From assembly GCA_027492035.1 (NCBI GenBank), contig JAOZFT010000035.1:85923-149922 (forward strand): a DNA stretch of 64,000 nucleotides, in the 5' to 3' direction. This DNA comes from Thermoproteota archaeon (GTDB taxonomy: Archaea > Korarchaeota > JAOZGF01 > JAOZFZ01). The position numbers and the translations under genes were made by a program. Position 1 is the first letter of the stretch; every line of letters starts with the position of its first letter. Below are positions 1 through 9,121 of this stretch, piece after piece. Under the pieces are notes generated by a model. It searched no databases and was not told the DNA's origin. It saw only the letters and a program-made list of their open reading frames with translations.

Positions 1-93
1 TGGTTCCTTAATGACCTTTTCCAAGTTTAACTGGTAACCGTAAACTCCAGTATCTATGCTTTTCGACCCTACAATCAAAGGGAAATTTTTCAT
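1..93 (-). CDS. Partial CDS, N-terminus only, running off the window
   Basis: A reading frame of 31 codons starts with ATG at 93 and runs off the left edge without a stop. Its start overlaps the stop of the upstream acyl-CoA ligase gene as ATGA, so it is the third gene of the same minus-strand operon. The visible protein begins MKNFPLIVGSKSIDTG. This loosely recalls the start of aldehyde dehydrogenase or acyl-CoA reductase proteins, but too little is present to assign it. Confidence 0.55.
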   Translation of the reverse strand, partial: MKNFPLIVGSKSIDTGVYGYQLNLEKVIKEP

Positions 94-1823
94 TTTAAGC
101 CCTCTCCACCTCTCATTTTTCGGGCAGCTTCTTCCCTAAGTACTCTACGTAAAATTTTTCCAACCATGTTTTTCTTAAGCTGCTTCCTAAATTCCACTTT
201 CTTCGGTACTTTGAAAGGGGCCAATCTCACTTTGCACCAGTCGATAATATCTTTCTCGGTTGCTTTCGCTCCCTCCTTCAAAACAACATAAGCCTTAATT
301 ATTTGGCCTACAGTTTCAGTAGGCACTCCTACTACGCAGGCTTCTTTAACTGAAGGGTGACTATAAATAACGTTTTCGATTTCCTTTGGAAAAACAGAGT
401 ATCCCTTATATTTTATCATGTCTTTCTTTCTTTCCATTATATAAAGGAAACCTTCATCATCGAGTTTACCTATGTCTCCTGTTCTTAACCAAATTTTTCC
501 GTTTATCTCAACCAATGCTTCATTGTTTCTTTCAGGGTCGTTCAAGTACCCTTTCATTACTTGCGGCCCGTGTACAAGAATTTCACCTACTTCACCAAGT
601 TCAAGGAACTTGTTTTCTTCAGGATCCGCTATGGCCACAGTGGTTCCAGGTAAAGGAACGCCTGCAGTGCTTGGTTTCCTTAATTCTTTCCAGGGAGGAT
701 TAATACATACTGCAGGCCCTGCCTCTGTTAAACCGTAACCTTCAACAATAATTGAACCTGTCATTTCTTCAAATTTTCTTTGTACTTCACTCGGTAAAAC
801 ATCTGCAGCACAAATGCATACTTTCAACTTCTTTAAGTTGTACTTTTGAACTTTTCCGTAGTTAGCTAATAAATTATAAATGGTGGGTACCCCTGCAAAC
901 AAGGCTGCTTTATATTTACTTAATTTTTCTAAAACTTCTTTTGTTTCAAATTTTGGAAGCAGCACTACACTTATTCCACTGTACAAGGCTGTTAACAACT
1001 GTATACAGCCAAAACTGTGAAAAATAGGTAAAACCAAGACTGTGGATTCTTTTTTCTCGATTAAAGGCGGTAAAACCCATTTGTTGATCTGGATAACATT
1101 GGCTAAGACGTTGTAATGGGTAAGTAAAACCCCTTTAGGCGTACCTGTAGTTCCTCCAGTGAATAAAAGCAGTGCAACATCTTCTTTGGGATTATTTTTT
1201 AAAAAAACAGGTGTAGGTTTATTTTTAAGTAATTCATTGAAGAAATAAATGTTCCTTCCATGTTTAACTTTTCTAGTGGGTACTTTCCTAAACAGTTTAC
1301 CTAGGAAACCTTTAAATGGAGGAAGAAATTCTGTTAGACACGTATATATAACGCTGAGCTTCTGCTCCTTTTCTGAAATCTCTCTTTCCAAATTTTCCAC
1401 TTTATCTTCGAAAATATCCAGCGAAACCAAAAACTTTGCTTTAGATGCTTTAACTATATATTTAATTTCTCTTACTGTGTAAAGGGGGTTAATGGGTAAA
1501 ACTGCTCCTCCTGCCTTCAATACCCCAAACAAAGCTATAACAAATTGGGGACAGTTGGGAAGTAAAACGCCTACAACATCCCCTTTTTCCATGCCAAGTT
1601 TATCTTTTAAACCTGAAGCAAGCCTCCAAGCTAAGTCCTTTATCTCCAAATAAGAAATTTTCTTTCCAAAGAAATACACTGCAGGGAAATCTTTGTATTT
1701 TTCAGCTCCCTCCTCCAAAACGCTAAAAAGCGGTTTGTTTGGTACTTTAACGTCAGGAGTTGCGTTTCCTCCATACTTTGTCAACCAAGGTTTTGATTTA
1801 ATGTAGTCGGGAACTTTACTCAT
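90..1823 (-). CDS. AMP-forming acyl-CoA ligase (FadD-like)
   Basis: This 577-residue protein belongs to the ANL superfamily, which activates a carboxylic acid with ATP to an acyl adenylate and then the CoA thioester. The AMP-binding loop FTGGTTGTPKG is at about residues 221-231, followed by the GYGLTEAGP motif and a C-terminal domain with the catalytic lysine in GKILRR (about K556). Length and architecture match long-chain or aryl acyl-CoA ligases; substrate cannot be read from sequence. It lies 36 bases after an acyl-CoA dehydrogenase gene on the same strand, so the pair probably activates and oxidises fatty or aromatic acids. The ATG start at 1823 gives the usual family N-terminus. It has no signal peptide and should be cytoplasmic. 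Confidence 0.9.
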   Translation of the reverse strand: MSKVPDYIKSKPWLTKYGGNATPDVKVPNKPLFSVLEEGAEKYKDFPAVYFFGKKISYLEIKDLAWRLASGLKDKLGMEKGDVVGVLLPNCPQFVIALFGVLKAGGAVLPINPLYTVREIKYIVKASKAKFLVSLDIFEDKVENLEREISEKEQKLSVIYTCLTEFLPPFKGFLGKLFRKVPTRKVKHGRNIYFFNELLKNKPTPVFLKNNPKEDVALLLFTGGTTGTPKGVLLTHYNVLANVIQINKWVLPPLIEKKESTVLVLPIFHSFGCIQLLTALYSGISVVLLPKFETKEVLEKLSKYKAALFAGVPTIYNLLANYGKVQKYNLKKLKVCICAADVLPSEVQRKFEEMTGSIIVEGYGLTEAGPAVCINPPWKELRKPSTAGVPLPGTTVAIADPEENKFLELGEVGEILVHGPQVMKGYLNDPERNNEALVEINGKIWLRTGDIGKLDDEGFLYIMERKKDMIKYKGYSVFPKEIENVIYSHPSVKEACVVGVPTETVGQIIKAYVVLKEGAKATEKDIIDWCKVRLAPFKVPKKVEFRKQLKKNMVGKILRRVLREEAARKMRGGEGLK

Positions 1824-1859
1824 TTACAACCTCTCCCTTTTTTCTTTTTTGAATTTCTT

Positions 1860-3017
1860 CTAAATGAAAATTTTACCAAGCAAGCTTTTCATCAAAATAT
1901 ACCTCTGCACTTCATTTGTTCCTTCCCCTATCTCCACTAACTTGGCGTCTCTGTAATATCTCTCTAGGTTGTTCTCTCTGCTGTAGCCGTAACCACCGAA
2001 AATTTGGATGGCGTTTCTAGTTATTTCAACAGTTTTCATAGCTGAATAAAGTTTAGCCATTGAAGCAAGTTTCACATATTCAAGGTCTCCTTTATCCTTT
2101 AACCAGGCTGCTTTATAAGTTAACAGTCTCATTATTTCGATATCCATAGCCATGTCTGTTAACATCCTTTGGATAGCCTGTCTTTTGATTAATGGTTTAC
2201 CGAAAGCTACTCTTTGTTTAGCGTACTTTAAAGATTCTTCATAGGCTGCTTGACTTAACCCTATACCAGCGGATGAAGCATAAATTCTGCTTTCGTCCAG
2301 TGAAAACATTGCTACACTGAATCCTTCATTTTTCTCCCCTATCAAGTTTTCTTTTGGTACGTGACAGCCTTTAAAAGTCACTTCAGCTGTTCCCGTTCCC
2401 CTGAAACCCATAACAGGTACTTTACGTGTTTCAACGTTTTCATCTCTCTCAACGATAAATGCTGAAATGCCCCTATGTTTATCCTCAACCTTACCTGTCC
2501 TGGCAAAAACTACAAAGAAATCAGCCACTAAACCAGCTGAAATAAATGTTTTAGTTCCTTCAATGACATATTCATCCCCCTGTTCCACAGCCTTTGTTTG
2601 TATTGAACCTGCATCACTTCCACAGCAAGGTTCGGTTAAAGCGAAAGCCCCAATAAATTTACCTTTAGCTATCCCGGTTAAATACTTCTCTTTCTGTTCT
2701 TCACTGCCAAATAAGGTTATAGGTAAAGACGTTAATGCTTCTATTCCTGATAACAGTCCCACTGAGCAACTCACTCTAGCCATTTCTTCACCCACGATCA
2801 CTGTGTCAAGTACGTTGAAACCTAGGCCTCCATATTTTTCAGGAATCCTTACTGCTGGATAACCCATTTTAACAAGTTTTTTATAAATTTCTAACGGGTA
2901 CTCATCTCTTTCATCTATTTCCCTAGCGTAAGGCTTAATTTCTTCCTCAGCAAACTCTCTAACAGCTTTTCTCAAAACTTTATGTTTAGTTTCAAATTCG
3001 AAATTCAATTTAAGCAA
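1860..3017 (-). CDS. Acyl-CoA dehydrogenase
   Basis: The 385-residue product matches the full-length acyl-CoA dehydrogenase family, FAD enzymes that introduce the alpha-beta double bond into acyl-CoA. The GFRGTGTAEVTFKG segment, the FTEP-like ALTEPCCGSDAG region and the C-terminal EGTNEVQR motif (candidate catalytic Glu at about 365) are all present. The open frame begins at TTG 3017, directly on a GAGG motif. A second TTG at 3008 is 8 bases from that motif and is an equally good start. It leads an operon with the acyl-CoA ligase. No electron-transferring flavoprotein gene is present in the window. Confidence 0.92.
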   Translation of the reverse strand: MLKLNFEFETKHKVLRKAVREFAEEEIKPYAREIDERDEYPLEIYKKLVKMGYPAVRIPEKYGGLGFNVLDTVIVGEEMARVSCSVGLLSGIEALTSLPITLFGSEEQKEKYLTGIAKGKFIGAFALTEPCCGSDAGSIQTKAVEQGDEYVIEGTKTFISAGLVADFFVVFARTGKVEDKHRGISAFIVERDENVETRKVPVMGFRGTGTAEVTFKGCHVPKENLIGEKNEGFSVAMFSLDESRIYASSAGIGLSQAAYEESLKYAKQRVAFGKPLIKRQAIQRMLTDMAMDIEIMRLLTYKAAWLKDKGDLEYVKLASMAKLYSAMKTVEITRNAIQIFGGYGYSRENNLERYYRDAKLVEIGEGTNEVQRYILMKSLLGKIFI

Positions 3018-3161
3018 CCTCAGCCTTGAATAAGTTTTTAAGCAATCAGGAATTTCTATTTTTTAAAAAACTTAATACAATATCCCCCTAAAGAAAAAGG
3101 TAAAGGAAAGAGTTTTTTATTCATTTCTTCCTCTATAACTTCATGGAACAGGGGGAGATGA

Positions 3162-3198
3162 ATTAATGAACTTTAGAAAAGTTCTTTCCTTCATTAAT
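3162..3198. promoter_or_regulatory. Nested inverted repeats upstream of fdhD
   Basis: Arms ATTAATGAA (3162-3170) and TTCATTAAT (3190-3198) are perfect complements. An inner pair GAACTTT (3168-3174) and AAAGTTC (3178-3184) shares bases with the outer arm, so two mutually exclusive hairpins are possible. The element ends about 48 bases before the likely fdhD start. It could be an operator or an mRNA leader structure; which one cannot be told from sequence. Confidence 0.45.
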
Positions 3199-3233
3199 CC
3201 CTAAAAACCTTTTTCTTCCAGTTTCAATTTTAG

Positions 3234-4028
3234 GTGGTGTTCTTTTTGGTTGCAGAAACGGCTTGGCGGGAATGGGTAATTACAGAAATTGACTTCACTA
3301 AGTTTTCCTGTGAAAAAAAGAAGGTTAGACTTGCAGTTGAGAAACCTTTAACTCTTTACATTAACGGTAAACATTACGCAACCTTTCTAGTTACTCCAAA
3401 TTTTGTAAAGGAACTGGTAATTGGCCACTTATTCTCTACAGGCGTAATTTCTTCTCTGCAAGACATTTCCTCTTTTCAACAAATTTCTTCAAAAGTAATG
3501 GTTGAACTGAAAAGAGGTAACCTGGCTGAAACCAAAAGAATTTACAAGTTGATATCTACTGCTTGTGGCGCAATAGGGAAGGAGTCACTAATAAACGAAA
3601 TTAAACTCCGTAAAATAAAATGCGAAAACTCTATAACTGTAGGAACAATTGTTGAAGTATACAAAGATGCAAACAAAAGGGCTGAAACACATAAATTAAC
3701 AGCAGGTACACATATAGCAGGTGCTTACACCCTTCAAGGCAAAAATGTTTTCTTTGTGGAAGACATAGGGAGACATAACGCCATAGATAAATTAATAGGG
3801 TTGACCATTACAAGGAAAAGGGAAGAAACTCCAATAATTGTCACTTCAGGCAGACCAACCATAGACCTGGTTTCAAAAATAGTAAGAACTAAAACTCCCT
3901 TCTTGATCTCTTTTTCTAGACCAACTCACAGAGCTTCAAAACTGGCTGAAGAAAAAAACTTAACCTTAATCACAATTAAAAAGAAAATTTATTTATTCAG
4001 CGGCAAAGAAAGGGTGGAAACAAACTAG
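3234..4028 (+). CDS. fdhD: FdhD, formate dehydrogenase accessory sulfurtransferase
   Basis: FdhD passes sulfur from a cysteine desulfurase to the molybdenum or tungsten bis-MGD cofactor of formate dehydrogenase. The protein has the family core, including the GRHNAIDKL segment and the SGRPTIDLVSKI region. The open frame begins at GTG 3234, but AGGTGGTG at 3232-3239 looks like the ribosome-binding site and TTG at 3246 the start, six bases later. The CxxC motif of the family appears here as CGAI (C111-I114 from GTG), so the second cysteine is missing. No formate dehydrogenase gene lies in the window. Confidence 0.88.
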   Translation: MVFFLVAETAWREWVITEIDFTKFSCEKKKVRLAVEKPLTLYINGKHYATFLVTPNFVKELVIGHLFSTGVISSLQDISSFQQISSKVMVELKRGNLAETKRIYKLISTACGAIGKESLINEIKLRKIKCENSITVGTIVEVYKDANKRAETHKLTAGTHIAGAYTLQGKNVFFVEDIGRHNAIDKLIGLTITRKREETPIIVTSGRPTIDLVSKIVRTKTPFLISFSRPTHRASKLAEEKNLTLITIKKKIYLFSGKERVETN

Positions 4029-4270
4029 AAATCTTTATAAAACCGTCACTTTAATCCATAAACTTTATCCATTATTTATTGGGAAAATTTTGGAGAAAGA
4101 GGAGCTGGATCTTTCTAAATCATTTCAAATGTTCCTTTAAAGTTTCTACCCTCTTCTGTTGTTTGAAACAACTTTCTCTCTTAAAAAAGGAAATAATTTT
4201 ATAAAAAATAAAGGGACATTTCTCTCTTTACTTCCTTTACAAAACAACACTTCTGTAGAGGTGTCTCTTT

Positions 4271-5281
4271 TTGAAATTTTATAAAAACATGCTTGAACTT
4301 GTTGGTAATACTCCTATCATTAAGCTTCAAAAGATAACTAAAAAAGTAGACGCTAATATTTATGTTAAATGTGAATATTTCAACCCTAGTGGAAGCATAA
4401 AGGACAGGATAGCACTTAAAATGGTTGAAGAAGCTGAAAAAGAAGGTGAATTGAAAAAGGGAGGCGTAATTGTTGAAGTAACAAGCGGAAACACAGGGCC
4501 AGCACTGGCTTTTGTAGGGGCCGTTAAAGGATATAAAGTCCATATTTTCATCCCTTCACAATGGACAGGAACCTACAACCCGGAAGACAGAGTAAAAACG
4601 ATGAAAATATATGGTGCAAAAGTAACCCCTTTCCTAACTGAAAAATATGAAGAAATCTTCCAAGGCTTATCTGAAAACGAAGCAGCAGCAGCAACAATAG
4701 CTGTAGGATTGAAGGAATGCTATGAATTCGAAAAAAGAAATAATTTGGTGTGGTGGCCGAATCAACTCTGTAACAGAAACAATGTTTTAGCTCATAAAGA
4801 ATCAACAGGTAAAGAAATAATTGAACAACTTAACGGAGAAATTGATGCTTGGGTTGCTTCTGTAGGCACAGGCGGAACCTTACTTGGGGTGGCTGAGGCA
4901 TTAAAGGAAGAAATAGGAAACGTAAAAACAGTGGCTGTTGAACCTGAAGATGCAAGAGTTACAGAATGGGCTGAGAAAAAATTAATGAGTAAATTCATGA
5001 AACAACTTAATCTTCCACAAAGGAAATCAATAATGGAAATAGCTTTAGAAAAGGGGGTACCTGACAAGGTAATAAGAGTCAGTCATGAAGAAGCAAGAAA
5101 AATGGCTAACAAACTATGTAAAGAAGAAGGATTATTCTGTGGCATATCTTCCGGAGCAAATGTTTATGCAGCCTTGAAAGCAGCTAAGGAAATAGGTGAA
5201 GGAGCAAATATTGTAACTGTTCTAGTGGACAGCAGAGACAGGTACTTTCCTGAGTACCCAAACGAACAGTACACCATCTAA
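4271..5281 (+). CDS. PLP-dependent cysteine synthase family protein
   Basis: This 336-residue protein is a fold-type II PLP enzyme of the CysK/CysM/cystathionine beta-synthase group. The Schiff-base lysine is K44 in PSGSIKDR, TSGNTG at residues 71-76 binds the substrate carboxylate, and the GTGGT phosphate-binding loop follows near residue 200. The TTG start at 4271 sits 7 bases after GAGGTG. It is longer in the central region than classical O-acetylserine sulfhydrylases, with an inserted segment around the WWPNQL sequence, so the actual sulfur or amino donor is uncertain. It stands alone, transcribed away from fdhD. Confidence 0.87.
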   Translation: MKFYKNMLELVGNTPIIKLQKITKKVDANIYVKCEYFNPSGSIKDRIALKMVEEAEKEGELKKGGVIVEVTSGNTGPALAFVGAVKGYKVHIFIPSQWTGTYNPEDRVKTMKIYGAKVTPFLTEKYEEIFQGLSENEAAAATIAVGLKECYEFEKRNNLVWWPNQLCNRNNVLAHKESTGKEIIEQLNGEIDAWVASVGTGGTLLGVAEALKEEIGNVKTVAVEPEDARVTEWAEKKLMSKFMKQLNLPQRKSIMEIALEKGVPDKVIRVSHEEARKMANKLCKEEGLFCGISSGANVYAALKAAKEIGEGANIVTVLVDSRDRYFPEYPNEQYTI

Positions 5282-5613
5282 AACCTTATCCTTACAAAGT
5301 AATGCTCCAGATTTCTTTTCAGCAATTACTTCCTAAAAGAAATAAATCTAACCCTCTCCATTACTGAACTTGAAGGATAGAAGTCAATTCAAGCTACGAC
5401 TGAAAATCTTTACTATGCGCATTTTTAAAAAATAAAGCTGTCTTTCAGAAACTTAACAGGTTCCCATACTCAATATACTTAATGAATAATTGACAGGTAA
5501 TAGAGTCTGAAACAAAGAAAAGCAAAATTAAAAAATTTATCCCCCTTAATCTTTACGTAGAAAAAGTGAAAAATTCCTTTCTTTAAAGATTTATTAAAGG
5601 TTAAGGAAAAAGG
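5282..5613. other. Intergenic region, nothing recognised
   Basis: These 332 bases are AT-rich and separate two plus-strand genes. I see only very short open frames without ribosome-binding sites and no convincing RNA gene or repeat. The promoter of the next gene probably lies near its right end, where AT-only stretches precede 5614. Confidence 0.5.
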
Positions 5614-7014
5614 TTGAAAACGGAGAAAGTAGAAATGAGTTTAGACCAAGAAATTATTTCTTCCTTTAAAAAACTTGGTTTAACAGAGTATGAAGCCAAG
5701 ACTTACTTAACTTTAGTTAAGAAAGCAGAAGCTTCTCCTTTAGAGATAACATTAGCTTCTAAAGTTCCTCAACCTAAAGTTTATACTTCCCTCAACTCTT
5801 TAGCAGCAAAAGGGTTAGTTGAAGTGGTTAGTGAGAGACCTAGAAAATGTAAAGCTGTAAACATAAGAGAAGCTGTCAGGAGGCTTTTTGAAAAAAAAAT
5901 AACTGAACTAGGTGAAAACGCCAAAAAAATAATTGAGAAAACAATTAAGGAGGAGTTAGAGGGAAAAATTCAGCCTCATGAAATATATAACTTAATAGGG
6001 GAGGCTGAAACAAAAAAGAAATTGATAGATATGCTATCCCTTGCAGAAAAAGAAGTTTTATTAGCAACTAAAAACTTAGAAATTCTTAGGTTTAAGAAAA
6101 TAAAGGATGTGCTTTCCAAGTTAGCAATGAAAGGGGTGGAATTTAAGGTTTTGGTTGAGTTCGACTCTTTAGATACAGAAACCCTTCTTTTTCTAAAAAA
6201 TTTTGGGACAAGAGTGGTTGATGTGTTGGAGGAACAGTCCCTTGTCACAGTTGATGGAAAGATAGCAATTACTACTTCGGTAATCGAAACTGGAATAGGG
6301 CCTTCGGTTTGGTTCTCAACCTTTACAACCTGTACTGAATGCGTAAAGGCTTATGTGCAGAAACTCAACTCTGCATGGCTTAAAGGTTCTAAACTTCCTC
6401 AAGAAACAAGGAATAAAGGAGTAAAAATAGCAGCTATAGTGCTTGCAGCAGGGAAACCAAGTTCAGAAAACAAAAACGTACTTCTTTATCCTTGGAGGAA
6501 CAAACCAGTAATTTGTCACGTAATAGAAGCATTAATGTTTTCTGATGTCGACGAAATAGTGGTAGTAACAGGTTATCAATCCAAAAAAATACAGAAGGTA
6601 ATAAATGAAAGATTTAGCAATGTTTCATTTGTTCATAATAAAAACTACGGTGAAGGGATGCTTTCCTCTTTTAAGAAGGGACTTGAAAAAGTTAAAGAGT
6701 CAGATGCTGTTCTTCTAATGCTTGGAGACCAACCCTTCATTGAACCATCAATAATAAACGAAATGATAAAGGAATTTAAACGAAATAAAGAAAAGAAAAA
6801 AGTCATAAACCCAGTGTTCAAAGGAAAAAGAGGACATCCTGTGCTTATCTCTTCCCATTTATATAAAGAAATACTGGGCACAAACAATAAGAAAACTGTA
6901 AGGGAAGTTTTAAACCAATACAAGGAGTCCACAGTACTAATTGAAGGGAAAGATTGGGTTTTAATGGATGTAAACACAATTAAAGACTTAGAAAAAGCCG
7001 AAAAAATAATTTAA
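5614..7014 (+). CDS. TrmB-like regulator fused to MobA/MocA-like nucleotidyltransferase
   Basis: The 466-residue protein joins two families. Residues about 10-80 form a TrmB-type winged helix (LGLTEYEAKTYLTLVK, then VPQPKVYTSLNSL), followed by a TrmB effector-binding region to about residue 255. Residues about 270-466 resemble the MobA/MocA cytidylyl- or guanylyltransferase family, with GDQPF and RGHPVLIS conserved. The usual N-terminal nucleotide loop, LAAGxSxRxG, is degraded to LAAGKPSSENKN, so catalytic ability is uncertain. The TTG at 5614 lies close behind AAGG, and ATG 5635 is an alternative. Inference: it may couple molybdenum-cofactor nucleotide status to transcription, which fits a genome with fdhD. 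Confidence 0.82.
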   Translation: MKTEKVEMSLDQEIISSFKKLGLTEYEAKTYLTLVKKAEASPLEITLASKVPQPKVYTSLNSLAAKGLVEVVSERPRKCKAVNIREAVRRLFEKKITELGENAKKIIEKTIKEELEGKIQPHEIYNLIGEAETKKKLIDMLSLAEKEVLLATKNLEILRFKKIKDVLSKLAMKGVEFKVLVEFDSLDTETLLFLKNFGTRVVDVLEEQSLVTVDGKIAITTSVIETGIGPSVWFSTFTTCTECVKAYVQKLNSAWLKGSKLPQETRNKGVKIAAIVLAAGKPSSENKNVLLYPWRNKPVICHVIEALMFSDVDEIVVVTGYQSKKIQKVINERFSNVSFVHNKNYGEGMLSSFKKGLEKVKESDAVLLMLGDQPFIEPSIINEMIKEFKRNKEKKKVINPVFKGKRGHPVLISSHLYKEILGTNNKKTVREVLNQYKESTVLIEGKDWVLMDVNTIKDLEKAEKII

Positions 7015-7017
7015 CCA

Positions 7018-7938
7018 TTAAAAAGCCTTCAATATAAATCCTTCATCGGTGATTTCGCACCTAATTCTTTCCTTGTTTTCCAGATAACTCACCATAGCTT
7101 TAACAGGTACTATTGTCAAATAAAACTGTAAAATACTCTTCTTCACCCCGTAACAGTTTAAAAGGTAAACAGTTAAGGAATCAACTCTGTTTACTCCTTT
7201 CTTAACTGCTGAAACAATTAATCTCTCCACTTCAAACACTCTAGAAACATTTAATTTAACCAAATTTTCTGCTTCATTTGCTTTAAGGGGGTAGCCGTGA
7301 CTGGGAACCACGATCTTAACTTTTTCGCCATTTAAATAATCCAAAATCTTTTTTAAACTGTTTAAATATTCTTCAGTGTTACTGTGGAAAGGTACACCAT
7401 ACTTAGAAAGAATGCTTTTTGAAAAGAAAGAGTCAGCAGCTAGAAAAACCTTTTTCGGAGTTAAAATCCCCACCTGGCCCAAAGAATGACCGGGAATAGA
7501 CACAACTTTCAATTTACTCCCTGAAAAATCCACATCTAATTCCTCAGCTTCATCAAGAAATAATTTGTTAGTAACCAAGGAAGGTTTAGCCAGTAATTCT
7601 CTTCCCTTTAACTCAACCAAAGGGTCAGCTAAACCATAAATGGCAAAGGGTTCAAAATATGGGTTCTCAATAAAGCAAGCCTCTTTGGCCTCAGAATAAA
7701 TTGAAGCATTAAATTTCCCCTGAAGATAACTATTCCCACCGATGTGGTCGCTGTGGTGGTGAGTGTTAAAAATAGAAACTTCAGAAAGGCCTAAATGATT
7801 TAGAACCTTAAATATCTTCCGTCCTCTCTCCTTGCCGCTGCCAGTATCTACAATAAGAGCTTTGGTCCCAGTTAAAGGAAAAACAAAGACATTAATAGCT
7901 CCTGGAAGCATTAAAACGTCTCTAATTTTTATGTACAA
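7018..7938 (-). CDS. Metallo-beta-lactamase fold hydrolase
   Basis: The 306-residue protein carries the MBL di-metal motif HHHSDH (ligands H60, H62, D64, H65), the later GHSLGQVG histidine, the AADS aspartate and a final SHGYP histidine. This matches glyoxalase II-like or MBL-fold thioesterase and quorum-lactonase families; the substrate is unknown. A C-terminal region beyond residue 230 resembles the helical tail of LACTB2-type proteins. The TTG start at 7938 lies 8 bases after GGTGGG. It converges on the TrmB fusion gene with only three bases between their ends. Confidence 0.82.
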   Translation of the reverse strand: MYIKIRDVLMLPGAINVFVFPLTGTKALIVDTGSGKERGRKIFKVLNHLGLSEVSIFNTHHHSDHIGGNSYLQGKFNASIYSEAKEACFIENPYFEPFAIYGLADPLVELKGRELLAKPSLVTNKLFLDEAEELDVDFSGSKLKVVSIPGHSLGQVGILTPKKVFLAADSFFSKSILSKYGVPFHSNTEEYLNSLKKILDYLNGEKVKIVVPSHGYPLKANEAENLVKLNVSRVFEVERLIVSAVKKGVNRVDSLTVYLLNCYGVKKSILQFYLTIVPVKAMVSYLENKERIRCEITDEGFILKAF

Positions 7939-8078
7939 AATAACCCACCATTAAACTTGTGAAAACAATTCTTTTAACACAGGCCAAAAATAAAAATATT
8001 TTTTAAAGGAAGTTCTGTAAAAGAGTTATGAATCAGTTTAAAAAGATTTAGAAAGAAAGGAAGGGTAAGGAGGAATCA

Positions 8079-8549
8079 ATGAAGAAAATTTATACCATTG
8101 GACACAGTAATAGAAGCCAAGAAGAATTCGTTCTCCTCTTGAAAACGTATAAAATAAAAAAAGTTGTAGATGTTAGAAGATTCCCAACAAGCAAAATTCA
8201 GTACTTTAATAAAGAAAATCTGCAAAAAATTCTTAAACGGGAAGGGATAAAGTATACTTACTTAGGTAACCAGCTAGGGGGATATAGGAAAGAAGGGTAC
8301 AGAGACTACATGGAAACTTCCATGTTCAAGGAAGGACTAAAAAAACTTGAAGAAACAGCTGAGAAAAGTGAAACAGCCATAATGTGCACTGAAAAGCTTC
8401 CATGGAAGTGCCACCGAAAACACATAAGCATGATGCTGCAGAAAAAGGGATGGGTAGTAACTCATATTATAGACAGGCAAAAAACATGGACACCTAAAAA
8501 GCCTGAAAATAAAAACTTAAATGATGAAACTCTAACAAACTTTCTTTAA
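8079..8549 (+). CDS. DUF488 family protein
   Basis: The 156-residue protein begins with the DUF488 signature YTIGHSNRSQEEF and has the later MCTEKLPWKCHRKHI motif with two cysteines and paired histidines. The family is widespread and its function is unknown. The ATG at 8079 follows GGAGGAATCA, a good ribosome-binding site. It converges on the CoA-binding domain gene with 15 bases between. Confidence 0.85.
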   Translation: MKKIYTIGHSNRSQEEFVLLLKTYKIKKVVDVRRFPTSKIQYFNKENLQKILKREGIKYTYLGNQLGGYRKEGYRDYMETSMFKEGLKKLEETAEKSETAIMCTEKLPWKCHRKHISMMLQKKGWVVTHIIDRQKTWTPKKPENKNLNDETLTNFL

Positions 8550-8564
8550 ACCTCCTGGGCGCCT

Positions 8565-9014
8565 CTATTTCTCTTCAAGAATATACTTTTCGTTGTTTCG
8601 ATGTTCTCTCATTATACATTTACCCATTATTACAGTTAGTCCAGCTGAAACTGCCTTTTCAGCTGCTTTATCATCTCTTATTCCAAGCTGCATCCATATA
8701 ACATAAGGAGTCCCGTATTTCCTCCTCAACTTTATAGCTTGATTCACTATCGACATAACTTCTTCCGATGGCCTAAAAATATTTATAACCTCCAATCTTT
8801 TTTTCTTATTTTCTGGTAGGTCCAATATACTTCCATAACATTTCTCGCCTAATACTTCATCAGCAAAAGGATTAATTGGTATTACTTCATATCCCTTTGA
8901 TTTAAGGTAGGACGCAACTTGGAAACTGTCCTTTTCAGGGTTTCTAGATACACCTACAACTGCTATTGTCCTGTACTTTCTAAGCACATTCAAAATTGTT
9001 TCCCTTAAACTCAC
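8565..9014 (-). CDS. CoA-binding domain protein (YccU-like)
   Basis: This 149-residue Rossmann-fold protein belongs to the small CoA-binding family. It shows VVGVSRNPEKDS near the N-terminus, a YEVIPINP segment, and a C-terminal MGKCIMREH motif, all typical. The family binds CoA in structural studies, but a cellular role is not established. Length is normal. The ATG at 9014 follows AGGGGAGGAATG-like sequence, a strong ribosome-binding site. Confidence 0.85.
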   Translation of the reverse strand: MSLRETILNVLRKYRTIAVVGVSRNPEKDSFQVASYLKSKGYEVIPINPFADEVLGEKCYGSILDLPENKKKRLEVINIFRPSEEVMSIVNQAIKLRRKYGTPYVIWMQLGIRDDKAAEKAVSAGLTVIMGKCIMREHRNNEKYILEEK

Positions 9015-9121
9015 ATTCCTCCCCTACTTAACTATAAAATTTAAGTTATGTATGTGAAAAGGAACACCTGAAAGGAACCCTTTTTAAAATTTCCTTCATG
9101 AAGCATCTCCCTAACTTATTT

